NCBI GenBank assembly: GCA_050733695.1
Contig: JBOHTO010000079.1
Location: 1-7,365, forward strand
Source of the DNA: JBOHTO01 sp050733695
GTDB lineage: Bacteria > Gemmatimonadota > Gemmatimonadetes > Gemmatimonadales > Gemmatimonadaceae
Direction: 5' to 3'
Length of the DNA: 7,365 nt
Under the pieces are notes generated by a model. The model searched no databases and had not been told where the DNA came from. It worked only from the letters and a program-made list of their open reading frames with translations. Both the position numbers and the translations under genes were made by a program. Of this stretch, positions 1 through 6,148 are shown one piece after another; within the stretch, counting starts at the first letter, position 1; the number at the start of each line of letters is the position of its first letter.

Positions 1-125
1 AGCGCGCCTACATAATGTGGGTGCTGCAGAGCGAGGGCGGCAACAAGTCGCGCGCGGCCGAAGCGCTGGGGATCGATCCCTCGACGCTGTACCGGAAGCT
101 GTCGCGGTACGGGGTGGAGGAGTAG
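1..125 (+). CDS. Fis-type HTH C-terminus of a transcriptional regulator (5' truncated by window edge)
   Basis: The reading frame is open from the left edge (codons in phase from base 3) to the TAG at 123-125, giving about 40 residues. The visible part is a Fis-family helix-turn-helix: a first helix around YIMWVLQSEGGN, then KSRAAEALGIDPSTLYRKL, ending RYGVEE. This GGNxxxAAxxLGIxxxTLYRKL pattern is the usual C-terminal DNA-binding end of NtrC-family sigma-54 activators, so the missing part is probably a receiver plus AAA+ domain, though that is inferred. A free-standing Fis-like protein or another Fis-domain regulator cannot be excluded. The only ATG in view in this frame (15-17) lies inside the first helix and is not a credible start. 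The stop codon is directly followed by a GGGGTCAG repeat motif. Confidence 0.85.
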   Translation, partial: RAYIMWVLQSEGGNKSRAAEALGIDPSTLYRKLSRYGVEE

Positions 126-290
126 GGGTCAGCCAGCGCTGTCACTTGTTGGTGTCGAACCGGATCCACATCCGTGCTTGCTGTCGGGATAGCGCCGATA
201 GTCGGTCTCATTCACCTGTCCGGCGCGCCAGAGCACCAACGAGTGATTGGCCCCCGGGGCCCGACCCGGTACGCATTCGAACGCATGGTC
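126..290. other. Intergenic stretch without a convincing gene
   Basis: No reading frame here has both a ribosome binding site and a recognisable product. It begins with a GGGGTCAG motif touching the upstream stop codon, contains a 13-bp imperfect inverted repeat (142-154 and 234-246) with a small internal hairpin (CGGAT, loop CCAC, ATCCG), and ends at the promoter of the toxin-antitoxin module. A short minus-strand reading reaches WIRFDTNK-stop, which could be a decayed gene remnant, but I cannot name a family. Confidence 0.4.
142..246. repeat. Long-range inverted repeat (13-bp arms)
   Basis: The arm at 142-154 (TCACTTGTTGGTG) is the reverse complement of the arm at 234-246 (CACCAACGAGTGA), apart from one position that would still form a G-U pair in RNA. 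About 79 bp lie between the arms. It could be the ends of a small non-autonomous element or the closing stem of a transcribed structure. No target-site duplication is obvious, so its nature is open. Confidence 0.45.
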
Positions 291-319
291 TTGACAGTGT
301 GCCCCCCTCTGTGTACGAT
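291..319 (+). promoter_or_regulatory. Sigma-70-type promoter of the toxin-antitoxin module
   Basis: A perfect -35 hexamer TTGACA (291-296) is followed after exactly 17 bp by TACGAT (314-319), which keeps four of six consensus -10 bases including the key first TA and final T. Transcription would start near 326, leaving a leader of about 30 nt before the antitoxin ATG at 355. This is the best sigma-70-like promoter I can see in the window. Confidence 0.72.
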
Positions 320-334
320 GTGTACACGTTACAC
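311..334 (+). promoter_or_regulatory. Probable operator: nested GTGTAC palindromes over -10 and start site
   Basis: A perfect 8-bp palindrome GTGTACAC (320-327) lies between flanking half-sites GTGTA (311-315) and TACAC (330-334), which are themselves inverted. The block overlaps the -10 box and predicted start of the promoter at 291-319. The downstream antitoxin has a ribbon-helix-helix-like N-terminus, and such antitoxins usually repress their own promoter through short palindromes, so this is the likely autoregulatory site. Binding itself is inferred. Confidence 0.55.
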
Positions 335-354
335 TCAACTTGGGAGAAGCAGAC

Positions 355-747
355 ATGGCCACACTGACCGCCCGCCTTGACGACTGGCTCAAGCAGGAGA
401 TCGAAGAGTTCTGGAGAGCTCATGGGGAGGGGCCATCCGCGGGGTTGAGGCATGTCGTTGAGGAATGGTGGGCCATGCTCAGCTACCCGTCGATCGAGTT
501 CCGCGACGGCATCGCGGGGCGCCGCGCGCGACTGCGTGGTGGGCCCGACGTCTGGGAGGTGGCGATGGTCGCCGCTGGTTGCGGGGCCGATCGGACAGGT
601 CTGTATGAGCATTTCGCCGGCTTCGTGTCACGGAAGGAGCTCGATGAGGCACTCGCCTATGCCGAGCGTTTCCCTGAGGGAATACAACGCGCCATCGCCG
701 AGAACGCGCGAATAGAGAGCGCCCTTGACCGCGCCGCAGCCGGGTGA
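355..747 (+). CDS. Antitoxin: ribbon-helix-helix-like N-terminus plus DUF433-type domain
   Basis: The product is 130 residues. Residues 1-41 (ATLTARLDDWLKQEIEEFW, then SAGLRHVVEEWW) match the beta-strand/helix/helix layout of ribbon-helix-helix DNA-binding domains. Residues 45-114 carry a DUF433-like pattern: PSIEFRDGIAGRRARL, then DVWEV, then LDEALAYAERFPEGI. DUF433 proteins are typically antitoxins paired with DUF5615 PIN-like toxins, and such a gene overlaps here by 4 bp (GTGA at 744-747). The ATG at 355 is chosen because GGGAGA (342-347) lies 7 nt upstream; an in-frame TTG at 340 would add five residues but sits against the ribosome binding site. The role would be to neutralise the toxin and repress the shared promoter at 291-334. 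The family assignment is from motif memory, supported by operon context. Confidence 0.78.
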   Translation: MATLTARLDDWLKQEIEEFWRAHGEGPSAGLRHVVEEWWAMLSYPSIEFRDGIAGRRARLRGGPDVWEVAMVAAGCGADRTGLYEHFAGFVSRKELDEALAYAERFPEGIQRAIAENARIESALDRAAAG

Positions 748-1157
748 TTCAGCGCGGTTCGGCGACGCGCCTCGGGTTTGTCTTCGATCAGCATGTCAGC
801 GGTCCGGCCCTCAGGATCCTCCGGGCAAAGGGTGTTGACATTGTCCATGTCGTCGAGGCCGGACTGGCCATGGGTGACGACGCGGAGATTCTTCGCTGGG
901 CCCGCGCGCAGGGTCGGATCGTCGTGACTCGCAACTATCGCGACTTCGCGCCGCTCGTGCAGGGATTCGCGACTCGCGGCGAGAGCTTCCCGGGCGTGCT
1001 CTTTCTCGCGAGCTCGATCCCGCAGGCCGATGTGGGCGCGCACGTGCGGGCGGTCGAGACGTGGATTGAGCGCGCACGCGGCACGGTTTGGGTGGCTACG
1101 CTGACGGGCAGGGGTGCGGAGGCACCGCGAAAGGGATCCCCGCGCTGGCGGGGATGA
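744..1157 (+). CDS. DUF5615-family PIN-like toxin, C-terminus extended by a REP-like repeat
   Basis: The product is 137 residues, starting at a GTG that overlaps the antitoxin stop codon (GTGA), the arrangement of translational coupling. The core fits DUF5615/Mut7-C-like PIN domains: FVFDQHVS with acidic D15, the segment KGVDIVHVVEAGLAMGDDAEIL with D45/D46, then GRIVVTRNYRDF with D67. Family members are thought to be metal-dependent nucleases acting on RNA, so this is the likely toxin of the pair. The domain seems to end near residue 124 (VWVATLTGR). The last dozen or so residues (GAEAPRKGSPRWRG) run into a palindromic repeat at 1136-1155 that also provides the TGA, so the tail is probably not ancestral. 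Activity is inferred from family and context, not shown. Confidence 0.78.
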   Translation: MIQRGSATRLGFVFDQHVSGPALRILRAKGVDIVHVVEAGLAMGDDAEILRWARAQGRIVVTRNYRDFAPLVQGFATRGESFPGVLFLASSIPQADVGAHVRAVETWIERARGTVWVATLTGRGAEAPRKGSPRWRG

Positions 1158-1160
1158 CGA
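1131..1160 (+). repeat. REP-like palindromic element at the toxin 3' end
   Basis: ATCCCCGC (1136-1143), loop GCTG, GCGGGGAT (1148-1155) is a perfect 8-bp stem with a 4-nt loop, followed by GACGA. The form and the GGGGATGACGA tail match the element at 3200-3226. Its reverse complement reads as the dispersed-repeat phrase CGTCATCCCCGC seen in many genomes (from memory). It overlaps the last codons and the TGA of the toxin gene and may also act as an mRNA 3' stabiliser. Confidence 0.75.
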
Positions 1161-1162
1161 GT

Positions 1163-1246
1163 GTGGAAGGGCACGGCGGGAATAACGATCGTGGAAGGGC
1201 GCCGCCGGAATGACGATCGTGGAAGTGGCGCCGCCATAATGACGAC
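1163..1246. repeat. Three 28-bp tandem repeats
   Basis: Three head-to-tail units occupy 1163-1190, 1191-1218 and 1219-1246. Each begins GTGGAAG, has a GC-rich middle (GGCGCCGCCG in unit 2) and ends in AATGACGATC or a near variant (AATAACGATC, AATGACGAC). Units 2 and 3 are more alike than unit 1. The AATGACGA tails resemble the tail of the adjacent REP-like palindrome (GATGACGA at 1153-1160), so the array may have grown from that element. A shorter degenerate continuation (GGCGGGGGCGCCGC) follows. Confidence 0.8.
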
Positions 1247-1410
1247 GGCGGGGGCGCCGCGGGAGGGCGGCTTCGGGTGGTCTCACCGCCCGGGACCCCG
1301 TTGCACCCTGCAAGGGACCGTGCAAAAAACCCCACCCCGTGCCCGCCCCGGGAGCGTGCCCGGAGCACGTAAACCACTATGAGACTGAAACTTACCATGC
1401 TCAGCCCGGA
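1247..1410. other. Non-coding region upstream of the pilin promoter
   Basis: No supported gene. It holds a possible hairpin (TTGCAC 1301-1306 with GTGCAA 1320-1325), an A-run, and repeated CGTGC motifs listed separately. Open frames crossing it on either strand lack ribosome binding sites and recognisable domains. Its position between the repeat array and a sigma-54 promoter makes an activator-binding role the most likely content. Confidence 0.5.
1319..1369 (+). promoter_or_regulatory. Candidate enhancer: repeated CGTGC motifs upstream of the sigma-54 promoter
   Basis: CGTGC occurs at 1319-1323, 1338-1342 and 1355-1359, the last two as CGTGCCCG spaced 17 bp apart. The third also forms an inverted repeat with GCACG at 1365-1369 (5-bp arms, 5-bp spacer). 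The cluster is about 70-120 bp upstream of the predicted pilin transcription start, the usual distance for NtrC-family upstream activator sites. That the regulator at 3248-4633 binds here is inference. Confidence 0.38.
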
Positions 1411-1426
1411 TTGGCCCCGGCGTTGC
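1411..1426 (+). promoter_or_regulatory. Sigma-54 (-24/-12) promoter of the pilin gene
   Basis: TTGGCCCCGGCGTTGC matches the RpoN consensus TGGCACG-N4-TTGC at 9 of 11 fixed positions. The invariant GG (1413-1414) and GC (1425-1426) are exactly 10 bp apart. Transcription would start near 1438, giving a leader of about 63 nt. A sigma-54 promoter in front of pilA, with a NtrC-type activator gene just downstream, follows the known PilS/PilR logic of Pseudomonas and Myxococcus. Confidence 0.8.
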
Positions 1427-1500
1427 CTTACAGTGGCCCGGCAACAAGCAGATACCACGTTCCAAGCAGTTCCTGCCACCCAATCCCCGGAGTTGTCTCA

Positions 1501-1911
1501 ATGACGCGCAACAAGAAGGGTTTCACACTGATCGAGCTTCTGATCGTGGTCGTCATCATCGGCATTCTTGCCGCCATCGCGATCCCGAAGTTCGCCAACA
1601 CGAAGGAGAAGGCGTACCTCGCCTCGATGAAGTCCGACCTGCGCAACCTGGCCACGGCCGAAGAGGGGTACTTCGCGGATAACCAGGTGTACACGGACAT
1701 CGCTGCCAGCAATCTCGCGGGTGCCGCCAGTGCAGACCCGGCGACGGGTTTCGTGCCGTCGGCAGGCGTGACGATCGCGGGCACGGCGAGTGCCGGACTC
1801 GGCTGGAGCGCGACGACCGGGCACACCGGTACGACCAAGACCTGCGCGATCTTCATCGGAGTCGCCGCAGTCGCTCCCGCGACGGTCGAGGGCGAACCGA
1901 AGTGCACCTGA
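1501..1911 (+). CDS. pilA: Major type IV pilin (PilA-like prepilin)
   Basis: The product is 136 residues. The type III (prepilin) signal is textbook: short basic leader MTRNKKG cleaved before F8, then FTLIELLIVVVIIGILAAIAIPKF, with glutamate at mature position 5 (E12) and the P29 helix kink. PilD-type peptidase would cleave and N-methylate F8, leaving a 129-residue subunit that assembles in the inner membrane and polymerises into the pilus. Residues 31-60 continue the alpha-1 helix (TKEKAYLASMKSDLRNLATAEEGYF). The globular part is small and rich in A, G and T, and C115 and C135 could form the D-region disulfide. ATG 1501 is preceded by GGAG (1489-1492, spacing 8) and lies 63 nt after the predicted sigma-54 start. 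An upstream in-frame extension to 1339 would bury the signal and is rejected. A single-gene transcript is likely, given the terminator that follows. Confidence 0.93.
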   Translation: MTRNKKGFTLIELLIVVVIIGILAAIAIPKFANTKEKAYLASMKSDLRNLATAEEGYFADNQVYTDIAASNLAGAASADPATGFVPSAGVTIAGTASAGLGWSATTGHTGTTKTCAIFIGVAAVAPATVEGEPKCT

Positions 1912-1931
1912 TCTTCATGTTCTGAAGCAGG

Positions 1932-1965
1932 GAAAGGGCGGTGGCCACACGGTCACCGCCCTTTC
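1932..1965 (+). terminator. Intrinsic-terminator-like hairpin after pilA
   Basis: GAAAGGGCGGTG (1932-1943) pairs perfectly with CACCGCCCTTTC (1954-1965), a 12-bp stem with a 10-nt loop, starting about 20 nt after the pilin stop. The downstream tract is only moderately T-rich (ACTTTCCCC), so termination may be partial. That would give abundant pilA mRNA with limited read-through into the kinase gene. The hairpin could also protect the pilin mRNA 3' end. Confidence 0.72.
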
Positions 1966-1982
1966 ACTTTCCCCCTCCACGC

Positions 1983-1992
1983 AGAATATTCT
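1983..1992 (+). promoter_or_regulatory. AT-rich palindrome just before the kinase start (possible -10 region)
   Basis: AGAATATTCT is a perfect 10-bp palindrome in otherwise GC-rich DNA, ending 3 nt before the GTG start at 1996. TATTCT (1987-1992) could serve as a -10 box for a nearly leaderless transcript, which would fit the absence of a Shine-Dalgarno sequence. No good -35 hexamer is visible, so this is tentative. Confidence 0.25.
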
Positions 1993-1995
1993 CCC

Positions 1996-3189
1996 GTGCG
2001 CATAGCGTCGCTCCGCACCGAGCTGCTCGTCAATTTCGGCGTTCTCGTCGCCGCGGCATTGCTCATCGCGGTCACGGGAGCGCTCATCTTCCTCTGGGGC
2101 GGCGCGCTGCAAACACCGTTTGGCGCCGCGTACCTGGCGGCACTGATCATCGCCGATGTCGCGATCTTCGTGCTCTTCGGTGCCTGGCGTATCCGCACGC
2201 TCGTCCTTCGTCCGCTCAACCACGCGGTGGCCGCCACGGAGGCGATCGCTGCGGGAGACCTGGGCCGCCGCGTTCCGGAGGGCGAGACGACGGAGTTCGC
2301 AGCACTCTCGGCCAGCGTCAACCGCATGACCGAGCGGTTGCTGGAGGAGCAGCACCACCTCATACGCGCCGAGAAGCTGGCCAGCGTCGGACGCCTCGCG
2401 GCCGGCGTCGCGCACGAGATCGGGAACCCGCTCGGCGCGGTGAACGGCTATGCACACATCCTTCGTCGCCAGCTCGATGGCTCGAGCGCCGCGGCCATGC
2501 AGGCGCTGAATGCGATCGAGCAGGAGACGGGCCGTATCGACCGGATCGTGCGCGGGCTCCTCGATTACGCGCGTGCACGCCGCGCGACACCCGCGACAAT
2601 CGATCTCAATGATTCGGCCGGCTCCGTCGTCCGCCTGCTCGAGTCGCAGGGCGCGCTCCGTCGCGTCAAGGTGGACCTGCAACTCGACCGTGGCTGCCCG
2701 ACCATCACCGGCCAACGGCACGATGTGGAGCAGGTGCTCGTGAACCTCATCCTGAATGCGGTGGACGCCATGGACGGGAAGGGTCAGCTCAGCATAATCA
2801 GCCAGTGCGCCACCGTCGCCGATCTCCTGACCGGCGGTGCGCGGCGCGCCGGCGACGAGCCGCTGAGCATCTTTCAGCGCGAGCCGAGCCCGCGCGTGCG
2901 CGCCTGGATCGAGGCCGCCGAGGGTCCGGCGGGCGTCGCGAAGCTCATCGTCGCCGACTCCGGGCCCGGTGTTGCGCCGGAGGACAGCGAGCGCATATTC
3001 GACCCGTTCTACACCACGAAGGAGCCGGGCAAGGGCACCGGGCTGGGGCTCGCGATCGTGGCGCGCATCGTGGAAAACCTGCGCGGAGTTACATGGGTGC
3101 AGAGATCGCGCGAGGGCGGTGCGGCGTTCATCGTCCTCTTCCCTCTCACGGGTTCGGGCAACCCCACCGGCGTCGAGGCTCAGACATGA
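1996..3189 (+). CDS. PilS-like sensor histidine kinase (2 TM, HAMP, HisKA, HATPase_c)
   Basis: The product is 397 residues from a GTG start with no visible Shine-Dalgarno. Two transmembrane helices (about 11-34 and 44-66) are joined by only about ten residues, so there is no periplasmic sensor domain. A HAMP linker follows (about 67-118). The HisKA motif is KLASVGRLAAGVAHEIGNPLG with phospho-acceptor H140. The ATPase domain has an N-box (NLILNAVDAMD, N250/N254), a G1 box (DSGPGV, D321), an F-box (FDPFYTTK) and a G2 box (GKGTGLGLAIV). About 40 extra residues (roughly 270-312) lie between the N-box and G1. The HEIGNPL type is the NtrB/AtoS-like class that partners NtrC-type regulators, and one follows. 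Lying between pilA and that regulator, it probably senses pilin or a membrane signal, like PilS. Unlike Pseudomonas PilS it has two TM helices rather than six and a HAMP rather than a PAS domain, so no gene symbol is assigned. Confidence 0.88.
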   Translation: MRIASLRTELLVNFGVLVAAALLIAVTGALIFLWGGALQTPFGAAYLAALIIADVAIFVLFGAWRIRTLVLRPLNHAVAATEAIAAGDLGRRVPEGETTEFAALSASVNRMTERLLEEQHHLIRAEKLASVGRLAAGVAHEIGNPLGAVNGYAHILRRQLDGSSAAAMQALNAIEQETGRIDRIVRGLLDYARARRATPATIDLNDSAGSVVRLLESQGALRRVKVDLQLDRGCPTITGQRHDVEQVLVNLILNAVDAMDGKGQLSIISQCATVADLLTGGARRAGDEPLSIFQREPSPRVRAWIEAAEGPAGVAKLIVADSGPGVAPEDSERIFDPFYTTKEPGKGTGLGLAIVARIVENLRGVTWVQRSREGGAAFIVLFPLTGSGNPTGVEAQT

Positions 3190-3199
3190 GACCAGGCAT

Positions 3200-3226
3200 G
3201 GATTCCCGCCTTCGCGGGGATGACGA
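3200..3226 (+). repeat. REP-like palindrome between kinase and regulator genes
   Basis: GGATTCCCGCCTTCGCGGGG followed by ATGACG is a dispersed-repeat unit. CCCGC (3205-3209) pairs with GCGGG (3214-3218) across loop CTTC, extended by a T-G wobble and two A-T pairs. Its reverse complement, CATCCCCGCGAAGGCGGGAA, is a phrase I recall as common in many bacterial genomes. It fills most of the 58-nt gap inside an otherwise tight operon, where it could affect mRNA stability or the relative expression of the two genes. Confidence 0.8.
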
Positions 3227-3247
3227 CGTTGGGGGGGAGCCGGCGCC

Positions 3248-4633
<1,386 letters not shown>

Positions 4634-4821
4634 GCCGCGGGCTTGCCTTCGGCGCGAGCCCATGTGGGCGGCGCCGCATCGAACAGAAGATAGAAGTTAT
4701 GAACGAGTTGGCCTCCTGCCGGATGCGTGGGTTAGCGTATCCCGCGTTCACGCCACACCAGGCGCCGCGCTGCGCGATGATGATGACGCACGTCGCAGCG
4801 ATGTGCCTCATCGTTCTGCCC
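4634..4821 (+). other. Gap between regulator and minor-pilin operon; candidate leader
   Basis: This 188-nt stretch holds a weak hairpin (GGGCT 4639-4643 with AGCCC 4657-4661, inner GCC-TTC-GGC) without a following T tract. I see no clear sigma-70 or sigma-54 promoter. An in-frame ATG at 4699, preceded by AGAAG-type purines, could start the next gene earlier and add 41 residues in front of the prepilin signal. I regard this as less likely than the start at 4822. Confidence 0.35.
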
Positions 4822-5217
4822 ATGGAAACCCGCACGGGCTTCACGCTCATTGAGATGATGGTCGCCGTCATGCTGCTCGCCGTCGGCATGCTCGGGCTCG
4901 CCAGTACCGCGGCCTTCGTCGCGCGCCAGATGGGTGAGGCGCGGATGCAGAGCCGCGCAGCAACGGCCGCCATGTCGCGCTTCGAGCGCCTGCGGGCCGT
5001 CGACTGCAGCACGCTTGCCGGTTCCGGCGGCGGGGCTGGCGGGGCTGGCGGGGGTGGGGGCGCCGGCACGTCATCAGCGCGCGGAATCAGGGAGTCATGG
5101 AACGCCCTACGCGACAGACGCGCGGTGATCATCACGGACACCGTCACTCATGTCACGCCGCGCGGCGCTCGCTCCAACGTCTACCGGAGCGGTATACCGT
5201 GCCCCGCCATTCCGTGA
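4822..5217 (+). CDS. Minor type IV prepilin, PilV/GspI-like
   Basis: The product is 131 residues from ATG 4822. The prepilin signal is METRTG, cleaved before F7, then FTLIEMMVAVMLLAVGMLGLA with E11 at mature position 5. This EMMVA...GMLG pattern is typical of PilV/GspI-type minor pilins. A helical stretch (ARQMGEARMQSRAATAAMSRFERLRA) is followed by C62 and a glycine-rich tract at 67-82 (GSGGGAGGAGGGGGAG), then W93 and a strand-rich end with C127. Start choice: 4822 gives a normal 6-residue leader but has no clear Shine-Dalgarno. The in-frame ATG at 4699 has a weak one but would make a 47-residue leader. The next gene overlaps its 3' end, so the two are translationally coupled. Minor pilins of this class help initiate pilus assembly at the tip. 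Confidence 0.8.
   Translation: METRTGFTLIEMMVAVMLLAVGMLGLASTAAFVARQMGEARMQSRAATAAMSRFERLRAVDCSTLAGSGGGAGGAGGGGGAGTSSARGIRESWNALRDRRAVIITDTVTHVTPRGARSNVYRSGIPCPAIP
5020..5067 (+). repeat. G-rich microsatellite-like tract in the PilV-like gene
   Basis: The codons for the glycine tract contain GGGGCTGGC twice in direct tandem (5032-5049), followed by GGGGGTGGG. Unit length is a multiple of three, so unit gain or loss would keep frame and change linker length. Confidence 0.6.
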
Positions 5218-6146
5218 CGCGCCGCCGTGGCTTCACCCTGGCCGAACTGCTCGTGGTAACGGTTCTGGCAGCGATCGTCGTCGGCGGCATCATGAGCCTG
5301 GTCGTTCGGCAACAGCGGTTCTACCGAGACTCGGCCGAAGCGATGTCGGTGCGCGGACAGCTCCGCGAGGCGGCGGCGATCCTGCCCATCGAGCTCCGCT
5401 CCATCGATCCGCGCGACGCCGACATCTATGCCTGGAGCGATTCATCGATCGAGTTCCGGTCGGCCGTGGGCGTTTCGGCTGTCTGCGTGGAACGAGCGGC
5501 CAACGAGATTGTTCTCGTGCCGCTATCCCTGGTGCGCGGGAACACCCTCAGCTCCTGGATCGAGACGCCGCAGTCGGGCGACTCCATCCTCGTGCTCGAC
5601 GACGGTGGCGACATGGGAAGCGCGGACGACCGGTGGCGCGCGTACGGAATCGCGGCCGTGGCCGGAGAGCCGGCCGGGTGCCCCCTGTCGAGCGGCTTCA
5701 CGACCATCGCCGATGCGCAGCAGCCGGCCCTGCGGCTCACCCTCACCCGCTCACTGGCGCCCGGCATCGGCACCGGGTCCGCCGTCCGCATATTCCGGCG
5801 TACGCACTACTCGCTCTACCGCAGCGGCGACAGCCGCTGGTATATGGGCGCGTTCGACTGCATGGAGGGTGGGGGGCGTTCGATTCCATGTGCAACCATA
5901 CAGCCCGTCAGCGGTCCGTTTCGCCCGTACGCTGCTGGGCGGGCGGGCGGCAGTGGTCTCCGCTTCGTCTACTTCGATACGGCGGGCGTGGAACTCGATC
6001 CGGCCAGTGCCGACGCCGGGCGAATTGCGCGGATCGATGTGACGATCCGTGCGGAAGCGCGTACCGCTGCGAACCGTGGGGCGGGCGCTGGCCCCGGGCG
6101 AGGCGATTCCGTCGCCTTTGCAATCGCACTGCGGAACAGGAGCTGA
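5199..6146 (+). CDS. Minor type IV prepilin, PilW/GspJ-like
   Basis: The product is 315 residues from GTG 5199. The signal is MPRHSVTRRRG, cleaved before F12, then FTLAELLVVTVLAAIVVGGIMSLVV with E16 at mature position 5. The length, the RGFTLAELLV type and the long strand-rich body (to about 300 residues with four cysteines, C96, C161, C221 and C231) fit PilW/GspJ-like pseudopilins. The start is chosen because GGAG (5186-5189) is 9 nt upstream. The later in-frame GTG at 5214 would overlap the previous stop as GTGA but has no site at proper distance. Either way it overlaps the previous gene, by 19 or 4 bp, and the next gene starts 2 nt after its stop, so the three genes form one operon. It probably forms part of the tip-initiation complex with its neighbours. 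Confidence 0.82.
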   Translation: MPRHSVTRRRGFTLAELLVVTVLAAIVVGGIMSLVVRQQRFYRDSAEAMSVRGQLREAAAILPIELRSIDPRDADIYAWSDSSIEFRSAVGVSAVCVERAANEIVLVPLSLVRGNTLSSWIETPQSGDSILVLDDGGDMGSADDRWRAYGIAAVAGEPAGCPLSSGFTTIADAQQPALRLTLTRSLAPGIGTGSAVRIFRRTHYSLYRSGDSRWYMGAFDCMEGGGRSIPCATIQPVSGPFRPYAAGRAGGSGLRFVYFDTAGVELDPASADAGRIARIDVTIRAEARTAANRGAGAGPGRGDSVAFAIALRNRS

Positions 6147-6148
6147 AC

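Noticed and set aside
150..175. tRNA-like T-loop on the minus strand (GGTTCGACACC)
   Set aside because: No matching acceptor, anticodon or D-arm can be laid out around it.
1163..1246. CRISPR array
   Set aside because: The 28-bp units are directly adjacent with no unique spacers, and there is no cas gene.
1301..1329. Hairpin followed by an A-run as a terminator
   Set aside because: On the + strand the run is A, not T, and on the minus strand the T-run would precede the hairpin, so neither direction fits an intrinsic terminator.
1339..1500. Longer start for the pilin gene
   Set aside because: It would place 54 residues before a normal 7-residue prepilin leader and would start inside the promoter region, upstream of the predicted transcription start.
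4640..4653. Possible sigma-54 promoter before the minor-pilin operon (GG-N10-GC spacing)
   Set aside because: Only the GG and GC doublets and a few other bases match; the -12 element is CGGC rather than TTGC. In GC-rich DNA this spacing is expected often by chance.
5150..6148. 999-nt open extension upstream of the PilX-like gene in the same frame
   Set aside because: It overlaps the PilW-like gene completely and reads as low-complexity arginine-rich sequence. The ATG at 6149 has a strong Shine-Dalgarno and starts a prepilin-like signal.
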